DNA of 37,050 nucleotides. It comes from Actinomycetes bacterium. GTDB lineage: Bacteria > Actinomycetota > Actinomycetes > Streptosporangiales > Streptosporangiaceae. Positions 30,710-37,050 of the stretch are shown in pieces. Numbering within the stretch: position 1 is the stretch's first letter; each line of letters begins with the position of its first letter. A program made the translations under genes and the position numbers. The stretch spans positions 1 through 37,050 of the forward strand of contig JAJYTW010000017.1 of the NCBI GenBank assembly GCA_021792855.1, in the 5' to 3' direction. The notes beneath the pieces are model-generated. The model made no database searches. It saw nothing but the letters and a program-made list of their open reading frames with translations, and had not been told where the DNA came from.

Positions 30710-32525
30710 TGCCGAACGCGGGGTCGCCCGGCTGGAGCACGCCGAGCACCCGGTCCAGTGCGGCCGAGTCGCCGTCCACGGTCAGCCCGGCCGCCGCGGC
30801 GGCGGTCAGGTCGCCGGCGGCCAGCGGCCCGAGCGCCGCCCTGGGCACAGTGATCGTGACCAGGACCGGTCCGGCCCCGTCGCGGACGTAGCTGAACACC
30901 CCGTTGCGCAGGGTGCTCCGGAAGCTCGCCCGATGGTCGGGGAACGCCCAGCGGACCGCGAGGTCGAGGTCCCACGCGGCCGGGCCGTTGATCTGGATCG
31001 CCACCGCGTCCAGGAACAGCTCCGGAGTGAGCTGACCGAGCAGGTCGGCGGAGACGGCGACCGGGGTGCCGAAGCTGCCGCCCCGAAGCTCGGCGGCCCC
31101 GGTCAGGTAGGCGTTCCGCCAGGTGCCGTTCTCGCTCCCGAAGCCGAGCCGCTCGAGCACCTCGGCGAGCAGTTCGCGGGCGGCCTGGTGGCCGGGTTCG
31201 GCGAACACGACGTGATCGAGCACCTGCGCCGCCCAGCGCAGGTCCCCCTCGGCGACCGAGGCACGCGCCTTGTCCAGCACCGCGTCGGCGCCGCCCATGA
31301 ACGCGACGTACCGGCTGGCCGCCTGCTCCGGCGGGTGCCGCCACAGCCGGGCCGGGTTGCCGTCGTACCAGCCCAGGTAGCGCTGGTAGATCGCCTTCAC
31401 GTTGTGACTGACCGATCCGTAGTAGCCGTGCGCGTGCCAGGCGCGCTGGAGCGCGGGCGGCAACTCGAAGTGCTCGGCGATCTCCTCGCCGGTAAGCCCG
31501 GCGTTGATCAGGCGCAGCGTCTGATCGTGCAGGTAGGCGTACAGGTCGCGCTGCAGGCTGAGGAACTCGATGACCCGCTCCCGGCCCCAGGTCGGCCAGT
31601 GGTGCGAGGCGAACACCAGGTCGGCCTGGCCGCCGAACAGTTCGATCGCCTCGGTCAGGTAGCCGGCCCAGGCGTGCGGGTCGCGGACCACCGCGCCCCT
31701 GATGGTCAGGATGTTGTGCATCGTGTGAGTCGCGTTCTCGGCCATGCACAGCGCCCGGCGGTCCGGGAACATGAAGTGCATCTCGGCCGGCGCCTCCGAG
31801 CCCGGCGCTAGCTGGAACACCATCCGGACCCCGTCCACGGTCAGTTCCTGGCCGGTCGCGGTGATGTCCACCGTCGGCGCGATCAGGCTCACCGTGCCGG
31901 TCGAGGTGGTCTGCCCAAGTCCCGCGCCGACGCTGCCGCGCGGGCCGCGGGGGAGCGCGGCGCCGTACATGTAGGCCGCCCGCCGGGTCATCGCGGCGCC
32001 CGCGTAGACGTTCTCGGCGATGGCGGACTCCAGGAAGCCGTGCGGCGCGATGACCGGCACGCCCGCGTCGGCCTCGTCCTGGCTGAGGATGCCCTTCACC
32101 CCGCCGAAATGGTCGGCGTGGCTGTGCGTGTAGATCACCCCGGTCACCGGGCGGTCCCCGCGGTGCTCCCGGTACAGGGCCAGTGCCGCCGCCGCGGTCT
32201 CGGACGAGATCAGCGGGTCGATCACGATCACGCCGGCGTCGCCCTCGATGAAGCTGATGTTGGACAGGTCCAGGCCGCGGACCTGGTAGATGCCCTCGGT
32301 CACCTCGAACAGGCCCTGCTTCGCGTTCAGCGCCGACTGACGCCACAGGCTCGGATGCACGGTGTCCGGTGCCTGGCCATTCAGGAACGCGTACGAATCG
32401 ATATCCCAGACCACCCGGCCAGTGGCGTTCCTGACCACCCCGGGTTTCAGCGCTGCGATGAAGCCCCGATCGGCGTCGGCGAAGTCACGCTCGTCGTCGA
32501 ACGGGAAACTGGAGTCGTGCGGCAT
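30696..32525 (-). CDS. Linear alkylsulfatase, metallo-beta-lactamase fold (SdsA1-like)
   Basis: This 609-aa enzyme resembles SdsA1/BDS1 alkylsulfatases, which hydrolyse primary alkyl sulfates to alcohol and sulfate. The zinc motif THSHADHFGG (133-142) is intact. MAENATHTMHNILTIRGA and FASHHWPTWG carry further metal and sulfate-site residues. The helical dimerisation domain (AAWDLD-type middle) and C-terminal SCP2-like domain (FGTPVAVSADLL to the end) complete the three-domain layout. SdsA1 is secreted, but no signal peptide is visible here, so it may be cytoplasmic. The ATG at 32525 has GGGGGGAA 7 nt upstream. A structured leader precedes it, and a SulP sulfate transporter remnant lies nearby. 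Confidence 0.9.
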   Translation of the reverse strand: MPHDSSFPFDDERDFADADRGFIAALKPGVVRNATGRVVWDIDSYAFLNGQAPDTVHPSLWRQSALNAKQGLFEVTEGIYQVRGLDLSNISFIEGDAGVIVIDPLISSETAAAALALYREHRGDRPVTGVIYTHSHADHFGGVKGILSQDEADAGVPVIAPHGFLESAIAENVYAGAAMTRRAAYMYGAALPRGPRGSVGAGLGQTTSTGTVSLIAPTVDITATGQELTVDGVRMVFQLAPGSEAPAEMHFMFPDRRALCMAENATHTMHNILTIRGAVVRDPHAWAGYLTEAIELFGGQADLVFASHHWPTWGRERVIEFLSLQRDLYAYLHDQTLRLINAGLTGEEIAEHFELPPALQRAWHAHGYYGSVSHNVKAIYQRYLGWYDGNPARLWRHPPEQAASRYVAFMGGADAVLDKARASVAEGDLRWAAQVLDHVVFAEPGHQAARELLAEVLERLGFGSENGTWRNAYLTGAAELRGGSFGTPVAVSADLLGQLTPELFLDAVAIQINGPAAWDLDLAVRWAFPDHRASFRSTLRNGVFSYVRDGAGPVLVTITVPRAALGPLAAGDLTAAAAAGLTVDGDSAALDRVLGVLQPGDPAFGIVEP

Positions 32526-32558
32526 CAGATGTTCCCCCCGCTAAGCCGGCCCGCGACA

Positions 32559-32633
32559 GCAGACCCCCCGGTCTGCGGTTCCGGCAACGCCAGTGTGCCA
32601 AAGGCATTGGCGCCGGGTCCTGATTGGGTGGTC
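32559..32633 (-). promoter_or_regulatory. Three hairpins in the alkylsulfatase 5' region
   Basis: Reading the minus strand: CCTGA/TCAGG around 8 nt (32619-32635 region), CGCCAATG/CACTGGCG around 9 nt (32588-32612), then GCAGACC/GGTCTGC around GGGG (32559-32576). The last lies about 25 nt before the GGGGGGAA ribosome site. A structured leader is possible. No known riboswitch was recognised. Confidence 0.3.
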
Positions 32634-32733
32634 AGGCACGCGGGAACGGCCGTGCGCGGCGTTGACCCCGGGCCGGATCGGCCAGGCGACGGGAGAGCCG
32701 GCGGCTGAGTTGCGTTACGCCTGGCGGGTGGTT

Positions 32734-33234
32734 CTACCGGTTGAACTCGCGCAGCAACCGGGGAAGCTCGGCCGGGTAGAACGTCTCCGGCGTGGACTCC
32801 AGATCGGCCGCGGACCACCAGCGGTAGCCGTCGATGACCGCCGCCTCCTCGTCATCCATGCCGTCGGTCCGCACGACCGGGGCGGCGACCCGGAGGAGGA
32901 AGAAATCCTGTTCCTGGCGGTAGGCGGTGCCGTCGAAGCCGAACTCGACGACCTCGTGCCAGACCGGTTCGCCAAGGGCCTCCGGCGGGGCGAGGAGGCC
33001 GACCTCCTCGGCGAGTTCCCGCGCGGCCGCCTGGGCGAGGGACTCGCCCGGCTTCGCGCCGCCGCCCACGGTGAGCCAGTACGGCTCGTCCGGCCGGGCC
33101 GGATCGTAGCCGTGCAGCAGGAGCACGCGCCCGGTCTCGTCGAGCACCAGCACCCGCCCGGCCCGCCGCGGCACGGACTGCCCGCCGGACCCGGACTGCC
33201 CGCCGTGCTCCGCGGGACTGCGGTGCTGCGTCAT
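32734..33234 (-). CDS. Nudix hydrolase
   Basis: This is a 166-aa pyrophosphohydrolase with an intact Nudix box at about 58-80 (G-x5-E-x7-REL-x-EEVGL). The preceding YWLTVGGGAKPGE is typical of bacterial MutT-like proteins. LVLDETGRVLLLHGYD near the start and YRWWSAADL near the end match the fold's strand 1 and the common W-W motif. The substrate is undetermined. The ATG at 33234 is used; the open frame reaches 33276 without a ribosome site. It runs on the same strand as the alkylsulfatase, 208 bp upstream, but is probably a separate unit. Confidence 0.87.
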   Translation of the reverse strand: MTQHRSPAEHGGQSGSGGQSVPRRAGRVLVLDETGRVLLLHGYDPARPDEPYWLTVGGGAKPGESLAQAAARELAEEVGLLAPPEALGEPVWHEVVEFGFDGTAYRQEQDFFLLRVAAPVVRTDGMDDEEAAVIDGYRWWSAADLESTPETFYPAELPRLLREFNR

Positions 33235-33332
33235 GCGGGTAACGCTAGCCAGCGCCGACCCGGGCGGCAAAGCCATTCCGGGCCGGGCGAGAATATCCGC
33301 TGCGCGGTGCGCGGGACGATAGCGTGTCGGCT

Positions 33333-33401
33333 ATGACGGACATGCCCGGCGATTGGAGTGAGCGGCCCGCGGCACGTACTGGTGTGGCGGTCCGACGGTG
33401 A
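33333..33401 (+). CDS. Possible 22-aa upstream ORF coupled to a membrane protein
   Basis: An ATG at 33333 opens 22 codons (MTDMPGDWSE...). The TGA (33399-33401) overlaps the GTG start of the next gene (GTGA at 33398). A -10-like TAGCGT stands 7-8 nt before the ATG, so it could be a leaderless first cistron. The peptide matches nothing I know. The geometry mirrors the menC-menD small ORF. Confidence 0.3.
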   Translation: MTDMPGDWSERPAARTGVAVRR

Positions 33402-34055
33402 CCAGCGGACTCGCGTCGGGTCTGATCGCCGGCGGGTTCATCGGGTTGTTCGGAGCCGGCAGCACGGTGCAGGCGTGGCATGCCTGGTCCCGGCCGTTCT
33501 GGCGACCGGTTGGCAGGGTCAGCGACGGCCGCCGCCGCGGCGCGCTGGCGTTCGCGATCATCTACGACTCGTTCGCACTGGCCATCATCGGCGCAATCGT
33601 CGCCGGGGCAGCCTCGGGCGGCAGGCATCTGACCGGGCGCGTCTCCGGACCAGGAGTGGTCGCCGGACTGGTCATCACGGTGCTGGGCGTCCTGGGCTTC
33701 TTCGCGGGTGTCGCGCTGTTCTGGCTGATCGCCTGGTTCAACCGACCGGCGTTTCTGGTGTCGCCCTGGCTGCGCTGGCAGCCGGGAACCGCGGCCGCGC
33801 GCCGCCCCGGCCCGGTCGGGCGCCGCTTCGGCGCGAACCGGCGTCGGTGGCTGACCCGCGCGGGCGGCGGGGTGATCGGGCGCCTCGGGGCCGCGCCAGA
33901 TCGAACTGGCGGCGGCGACGTGGCGCGGCGGCGCACTGGACGTCCAGATCCGTCCCGGCGAGATCATCCCGCTGCTCTGCCGCGCCGCGGGCCGGGACGC
34001 TAGCCGCGGCGCGGTCGCGGTGGTGCTGCGCCCGCCGGGTCCGCCGACGGCCTGA
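33398..34055 (+). CDS. Small membrane protein with a frameshift
   Basis: The N-terminal ~125 residues form about three membrane helices (GLASGLIAGGFIGLFGAGST, then ALAFAIIYDSFALAIIGAIV, then VLGVLGFFAGVALFWLIAWF). The GTG-initiated frame keeps G/C at third positions until about 33890. It then loses this bias and ends at 34003 in an Arg-rich shadow tail. In the next frame the bias resumes at once, with QIELAAATWRGGALDVQIRP and then GEIIPLLCRAAGRD, ending at TGA 34053-34055. Removing one G from GGGG at 33887-33890 joins the parts into a ~218-aa protein. This is either a true inactivating indel or a sequencing error. Its family is unknown. It overlaps the convergent oxidoreductase gene by 56 bp. 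Confidence 0.65.
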
Positions 34056-35418
34056 TGTTCTGGTTGGAGCGGAACAGGTTCTGCGGATCGTAGCGGTCCT
34101 TCAGTTCCTGGAGTCGCGCGTAGGCCTGCGGGCCGTAGGCCGAGCGGACCCGATCCTCGCCCTGGTCGGCGATGTAGTTCAGGTAGACCCGGCCGGTCAG
34201 GAACGGGCCGAGCGACGCGCTCAGCTGCCTGGCCCAGGCGATGTTGCCACCGTCCTCGGCCTGGTCGGTCCACATCGACAGCACGTGTACGTTGAACGGC
34301 GCCTGCCGCTGCCCGAACGCCATCCGGTCGTCGGGTACCCGGGCGATCGCGCCGCCGCCGGGGATGACCAGGATCTGCGAGAACGGCGACGGCGCTGCCA
34401 GATGCTGGCCGCAGAGAGCGTCGATCACGTCGTCGGAAAGCTCGCGCAGGAATCCGGCGGACCAGTAGTTGCGCAGCCCGGACGGGTTCGCCGGGTTGAT
34501 CATCTGCTGCAACTGCGTATAGGGCATGGGCGCGATCAGGTCAGCGGCGGGCGGACCGAAATCGCGCAGCGGCCGGAGCGCGCTCTCGCCGTCCTCGACG
34601 GCGCCCGCGTAGGTCAGCACCATGCCGATGGCGGGCCGTCCCTGCAGCGAGTCGGGCACGAACGGGGCCGGCGGGGCGGTGATCAGCGCGACGGCGCCGC
34701 CGACCTCGTCCGGCGCCTGGGCGAAGAAGTCCCGGAACCTGGTCAGGACCGCCGGGCCCAGGTCGGCCGGGTAGAGCAGCATCCCGCCGAGCACGGTCGG
34801 GCCGACGGGGTGCAGGCGCAGATCGAACGCGGTCACCGCGCCGAAGTTGCCGCCCCCGCCGCGGGTGCCCCAGAACAGGTCGGCGTTCTCGTGCTGGCTG
34901 GCAGTCACGATCTCGCCATCGGCGGTCACCATCTCGACCGACAGCAGATTGTCGGCGGTGTAGCCGAACTTGCGCTCCAGCCAGCCCGACCCGCTGCCGA
35001 GAATCAGCCCGGCGACCCCGGTGGTGGAGACCCGCCCGCCGGTCACCGCCAGCCCATGCAGTTGCGTCACCGCGTCGAACTCACCCCACGTCAGCCCGGC
35101 GCCTGCCCGGGCGGTCCGGGCGTTCTGGTCGATCACGACGTCCTTCATCGGCCGCAGGTCCGCGACGATCCCGTCGCAGACGGCGGTGCCGGTGACGCCG
35201 TGCCCGCCGCCGTACACGGACAGCGGCATGCCGGAGTCACGGGCGAACCGGACCGTGGCCGCTACGTCGGACGGCGTGGCACAGCGAGCGATGATCGCCG
35301 GACGCTGATCGATCATCTGGTTGAACACCGTGCGCAGGTCGTCGTAGCGCGGATGGCCGGGGTAGACGAGATCGCCCTTGAATTTCGTTCGCATGATGGT
35401 GCTGTCGGCGCGTGCCAT
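34000..35418 (-). CDS. FAD-linked oxidoreductase (BBE-like)
   Basis: This is a 472-aa oxidoreductase of the vanillyl-alcohol-oxidase/berberine-bridge fold. The PP-loop is YGGGHGVTGTAV with His73, the usual 8-alpha covalent FAD ligand. The second covalent Cys of bicovalent members is not present (GRVSTTGVAGLILGSGSGWL), so FAD is likely attached by His only. WGTRGGGGNFGAVTAFDLRLHPVG is the FAD-domain signature. The end YDPQNLFRSNQNIRP is the BBE motif, followed by a ~16-residue tail that overlaps the frameshifted membrane gene. The ATG at 35418 has GGAGGAG 7 nt upstream. Substrates range from sugars to natural products and cannot be inferred. There is no signal peptide. Confidence 0.9.
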   Translation of the reverse strand: MARADSTIMRTKFKGDLVYPGHPRYDDLRTVFNQMIDQRPAIIARCATPSDVAATVRFARDSGMPLSVYGGGHGVTGTAVCDGIVADLRPMKDVVIDQNARTARAGAGLTWGEFDAVTQLHGLAVTGGRVSTTGVAGLILGSGSGWLERKFGYTADNLLSVEMVTADGEIVTASQHENADLFWGTRGGGGNFGAVTAFDLRLHPVGPTVLGGMLLYPADLGPAVLTRFRDFFAQAPDEVGGAVALITAPPAPFVPDSLQGRPAIGMVLTYAGAVEDGESALRPLRDFGPPAADLIAPMPYTQLQQMINPANPSGLRNYWSAGFLRELSDDVIDALCGQHLAAPSPFSQILVIPGGGAIARVPDDRMAFGQRQAPFNVHVLSMWTDQAEDGGNIAWARQLSASLGPFLTGRVYLNYIADQGEDRVRSAYGPQAYARLQELKDRYDPQNLFRSNQNIRPSADPAGAAPPRPRRG

Positions 35419-35621
35419 GGTTTGGCTCCTCCCCAGGCTGCCCGTGCGGGCCGGAGCGGAGGCCGCGACCTCGGGTGTCTCGGTGACTCGCGGCCCCCGC
35501 GTGAGCCCTAGTTCAGGCCCGGGGTCTCCATTCGGGGTGCAGCCCGTGTGGTCGCTGTGTGGAGGCGGCGGAACCGGCGGACTCGCGGCGTCCGGGCGGC
35601 CGGGTCCGTCCGAGCCCGGGC

Positions 35622-36023
35622 CTAGTCGGTGTCGCTGGCCAGCATCTGCGCGATCGCACGGTCCTCGTCGATGGGCTCCTCGCCCACGGCCAGCGCGGCG
35701 TTCACGGCCGCCTGGATCCGGTTGGCCAGGACCAGCGCGGAGCCGATGGTCAGCAGGACGCTGATGCCCTTCTGGGATGACTCATCCGGCCCCTCGCCCG
35801 CTGCCTCGTCCGGGGAGTCGTCGGGCGCCTCGTCCGCTGCCTCGTCGGAGGAGTCGTCTGGATCCGCGCTGAAGTCGCGGGCCACGTGCAGGCCGATGCC
35901 GCCGAACGCGGTCGGCTCATGGACGCAGGTGACGTGGAGTACCTGGATTTCGTAGCTGCCCGGCATCGCGATCGTGCCGATCAGCCGGTTGCGCAGGCAG
36001 TCGATGTGCTGCGGTTCCTCCAA
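35622..36023 (-). CDS. Uncharacterised acidic protein
   Basis: This is a 133-aa protein with no recognised family. The N-terminal ~50 residues look folded (TIAMPGSYEIQVLHVTCVHE, then FGGIGLHVAR). A very acidic repeat follows (about 51-82, DDSSDEAADEAPDDSPDEAA), and then a helical end (ISVLLTIGSALVLANRIQAA). The frame begins at TTG (36023) with GGAGG 7 nt upstream, a convincing ribosome site for a rare start. Codon third positions are G/C-rich, supporting coding. The acidic stretch has the approximate 15-18-bp DNA repetition seen elsewhere in the window. It lies about 200 bp downstream of the divergent flavin oxidoreductase start side, and the gap holds nothing that I can recognise. Confidence 0.6.
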   Translation of the reverse strand: MEEPQHIDCLRNRLIGTIAMPGSYEIQVLHVTCVHEPTAFGGIGLHVARDFSADPDDSSDEAADEAPDDSPDEAAGEGPDESSQKGISVLLTIGSALVLANRIQAAVNAALAVGEEPIDEDRAIAQMLASDTD

Positions 36024-36202
36024 GAGATGTCCTCCCCATTTCTCTGCTGAGCGTGGGTCTTGGTGTGGGTTTGATCCAGCGCCCGACAGGGCCGTGACCT
36101 GGGCGGGACGCCTACTGGACCGGTCCCGCGGGACGCGCCCGGCGGAGCGGTCCGAGCGGAACGGGTACAGCGGGGTGGCCAGCGCCGGGTTCGTCCGCTC
36201 GC

Positions 36203-36421
36203 CTAGCAGGCGGGTGACAGCGCGAAGGTGCCGTAGCGGCCTGACGCGGCCCGCCCACCGCGGACAGTGGGTGCGCCGTCAGCGGTGACCATCCGGCCGG
36301 GGCCAAGGATCACCGGGTCTCCAGCAAGGCGGCGGACCGGAAGGCAGCGGACCGCACCCGTGACGGCAACGCGAGCAGTTCCGCGCTGCCACTGCCTGGC
36401 GGCGGCCTGCTGGCTGGTCAC
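36203..36421 (-). CDS. Doubtful small ORF
   Basis: This is a 72-codon frame from GTG with GGAGG about 9 nt upstream. The product (MTSQQAAARQWQRG...) resembles no family. Third-position G/C bias is weaker than in the certain genes, so coding status is doubtful. Confidence 0.22.
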   Translation of the reverse strand: MTSQQAAARQWQRGTARVAVTGAVRCLPVRRLAGDPVILGPGRMVTADGAPTVRGGRAASGRYGTFALSPAC

Positions 36422-36626
36422 GGTGCTGTTCCTCCGCGGGAGCGAGGCGACATCGGAGATGAGTGCTGGTAGGAGCTACGGGATCTGACATCTCCATGAT
36501 GACGGCGGGGTCTGACAACTCTCATCCGCGTTCTTGTCGGCGTCCGCGGCGTCCAGCCGAGGCCGCTTCCGGCGGTGGTTGCGGTTCGCCCGATCCGGCC
36601 GATCGGTGTCGACGCTTCGCCCCCGC

Positions 36627-36686
36627 CGTGGTGTGAATGGCACATAACCAACCCTCCAGTGACCAATATGTGCCATTCACACCACG
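36627..36686. repeat. 60-nt dispersed palindrome, copy 3 (inverted)
   Basis: Perfect 19-bp stem (36627-36645 with 36668-36686) and a 22-nt loop; the loop core GTCACTGGAGGGT lies on the minus strand. Relative to copy 1 the stem pair G-C at the GGATGG position is A-T here (GAATGG / CCATTC) on both arms, a compensatory change. It is intergenic. Confidence 0.9.
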
Positions 36687-36741
36687 GGAACGCGGCTCAG
36701 CCGACGGGTAGCTGGGCAGGCCACGCGCTGGGTGGGGCTGG

Positions 36742-36777
36742 TGCGTCGAATGGGGCTGCTGCGTCGAATGGGGCTGC
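36742..36777. repeat. Perfect 18-bp tandem duplication
   Basis: TGCGTCGAATGGGGCTGC occurs twice head to tail (36742-36759, 36760-36777), with a degenerate third unit following. Intergenic. Confidence 0.92.
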
Positions 36778-36820
36778 TGCGTGGGATGGGGCGTGCAGTT
36801 GCTGGGGGTTCGGTTCGCAC

Positions 36821-36900
36821 GGCCGGCCCGGGTTCAGCGCGGCCGGCCTGGCTTCGGTGCGGCCGGCCTGGCTTCGGTGCGGCCGGCCCGGGTTCAGCGC
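36821..36900. repeat. Four 20-bp tandem units in A-B-B-A order over a stop codon
   Basis: GGCCGGCCCGGGTTCAGCGC (A) lies at 36821 and 36881. GGCCGGCCTGGCTTCGGTGC (B) lies at 36841 and 36861. Copies of each type are identical. The TCA in the last A unit (36894-36896) is the stop codon of the minus-strand gene at the right edge. Confidence 0.92.
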
Positions 36901-37050
36901 GCCTGGTCGGTCGGGACCCGGGCGGCGGCCAGCGGCGCCGGCACGGGCGGGCGGAGCCGGCAGGACAGGACTACCAGCAGCAGCCACCCGGCCTGGGCCA
37001 CGCCGACCGCGCGCTCGGCCAGGCCGAGGTCGCCGCCCTTGCCCACGAGT
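36894..37050 (-). CDS. C-terminal end of a probable membrane protein (partial)
   Basis: An open frame enters from the right edge and ends at TGA (36896-36894) after 51 visible codons. It encodes LVGKGGDLGLAERAVGVAQA, then a hydrophobic helix GWLLLVVLSCRL, then a Pro/Ala-rich tail. Third positions are almost all G/C, supporting coding. The GLAER-helix-end pattern reminds me of DUF998-type membrane proteins, but too little is present to be sure. The start and most of the gene lie outside the window. Confidence 0.6.
   Translation of the reverse strand, partial: LVGKGGDLGLAERAVGVAQAGWLLLVVLSCRLRPPVPAPLAAARVPTDQAR

Larger units (their letters stand above)
36024..36893. other. 870-bp region with repeats and no sure gene
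   Basis: No gene with a recognisable domain is present. The region contains a doubtful 72-codon ORF (36203-36421, minus), copy 3 of the dispersed palindrome (36627-36686), an 18-bp duplication (36742-36777) and the start of a 20-bp array (36821-36900). The segment 36430-36600 has lower GC than its surroundings and may hold decayed sequence. Confidence 0.6.

Noticed and set aside
34000-35418. Natural-product biosynthetic cluster around the flavin oxidoreductase
   Set aside because: No polyketide, peptide or terpene synthase or other tailoring gene is in the window.
33358-35511. 717-codon plus-strand frame opposite the flavin oxidoreductase
   Set aside because: It shadows two better-supported genes and has no recognisable domain.

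Overview
The window is very GC-rich double-stranded DNA of chromosomal character. The bias is strong at third codon positions, GTG and TTG starts are frequent, and several genes appear leaderless. It holds a principal sigma factor of the HrdB/SigA type, menaquinone synthesis genes, DUF3040, TIGR03083, a Rv2578c-type radical SAM protein and paired CrcB proteins. Together these point to a filamentous or soil actinomycete. I cannot name the genus. There are no tRNA, rRNA, prophage, CRISPR or integrase genes.

Layout: 1-1.5 kb holds the 3' part of a class V aminotransferase (+) and a GNAT acetyltransferase (-). The sigma factor follows at 1.7-3.3 kb (-), then 0.8 kb of gene-free DNA rich in repeats and hairpins. 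Menaquinone genes menE (-) and menC-menD (+) occupy 4.1-8.3 kb. A five-gene peptide-type ABC transporter (-) at 8.4-14.7 kb sits between menD and the isochorismate synthase gene menF (14.9-16.2 kb, -). menF lies downstream of an overlapping crcB-DUF190-crcB fluoride-exporter unit and a radical SAM gene with a LexA-like site in its promoter. Next come DUF3040, a ParA-like ATPase paired with a CHAD protein, a TIGR03083 protein, an MFS exporter and an FmdB-like zinc ribbon. A second MFS exporter has two operator-like sites. The right part holds two Nudix hydrolases, a prolyl-iminopeptidase-like hydrolase, a PaaI-type thioesterase, a SulP transporter remnant, an alkylsulfatase, two membrane proteins (one frameshifted), a covalent-flavin oxidoreductase and an acidic protein. 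A membrane-protein 3' end runs off the right edge.

How the genes work together: MenF, MenD, MenC and MenE are four steps of one pathway, from chorismate to o-succinylbenzoyl-CoA. MenH, MenB and MenA are not in the window. The ABC genes form one importer. The two CrcB proteins are probably partners in one fluoride channel. The alkylsulfatase lies next to the SulP remnant, a possible relic of sulfur scavenging. Most other genes look like independent housekeeping or accessory units.

The most unusual signals are: (i) three copies of a 60-nt palindrome with a constant 22-nt loop and a compensatory stem change; (ii) a CHAD-ParA gene pair; (iii) an internally deleted SulP pseudogene; (iv) many perfect short tandem duplications, several over stop codons or inside genes; (v) a LexA-like box inside a leaderless promoter; and (vi) two tiny ORFs that overlap the start codon of the next gene. 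All calls come from reading the sequence; no database search was run.
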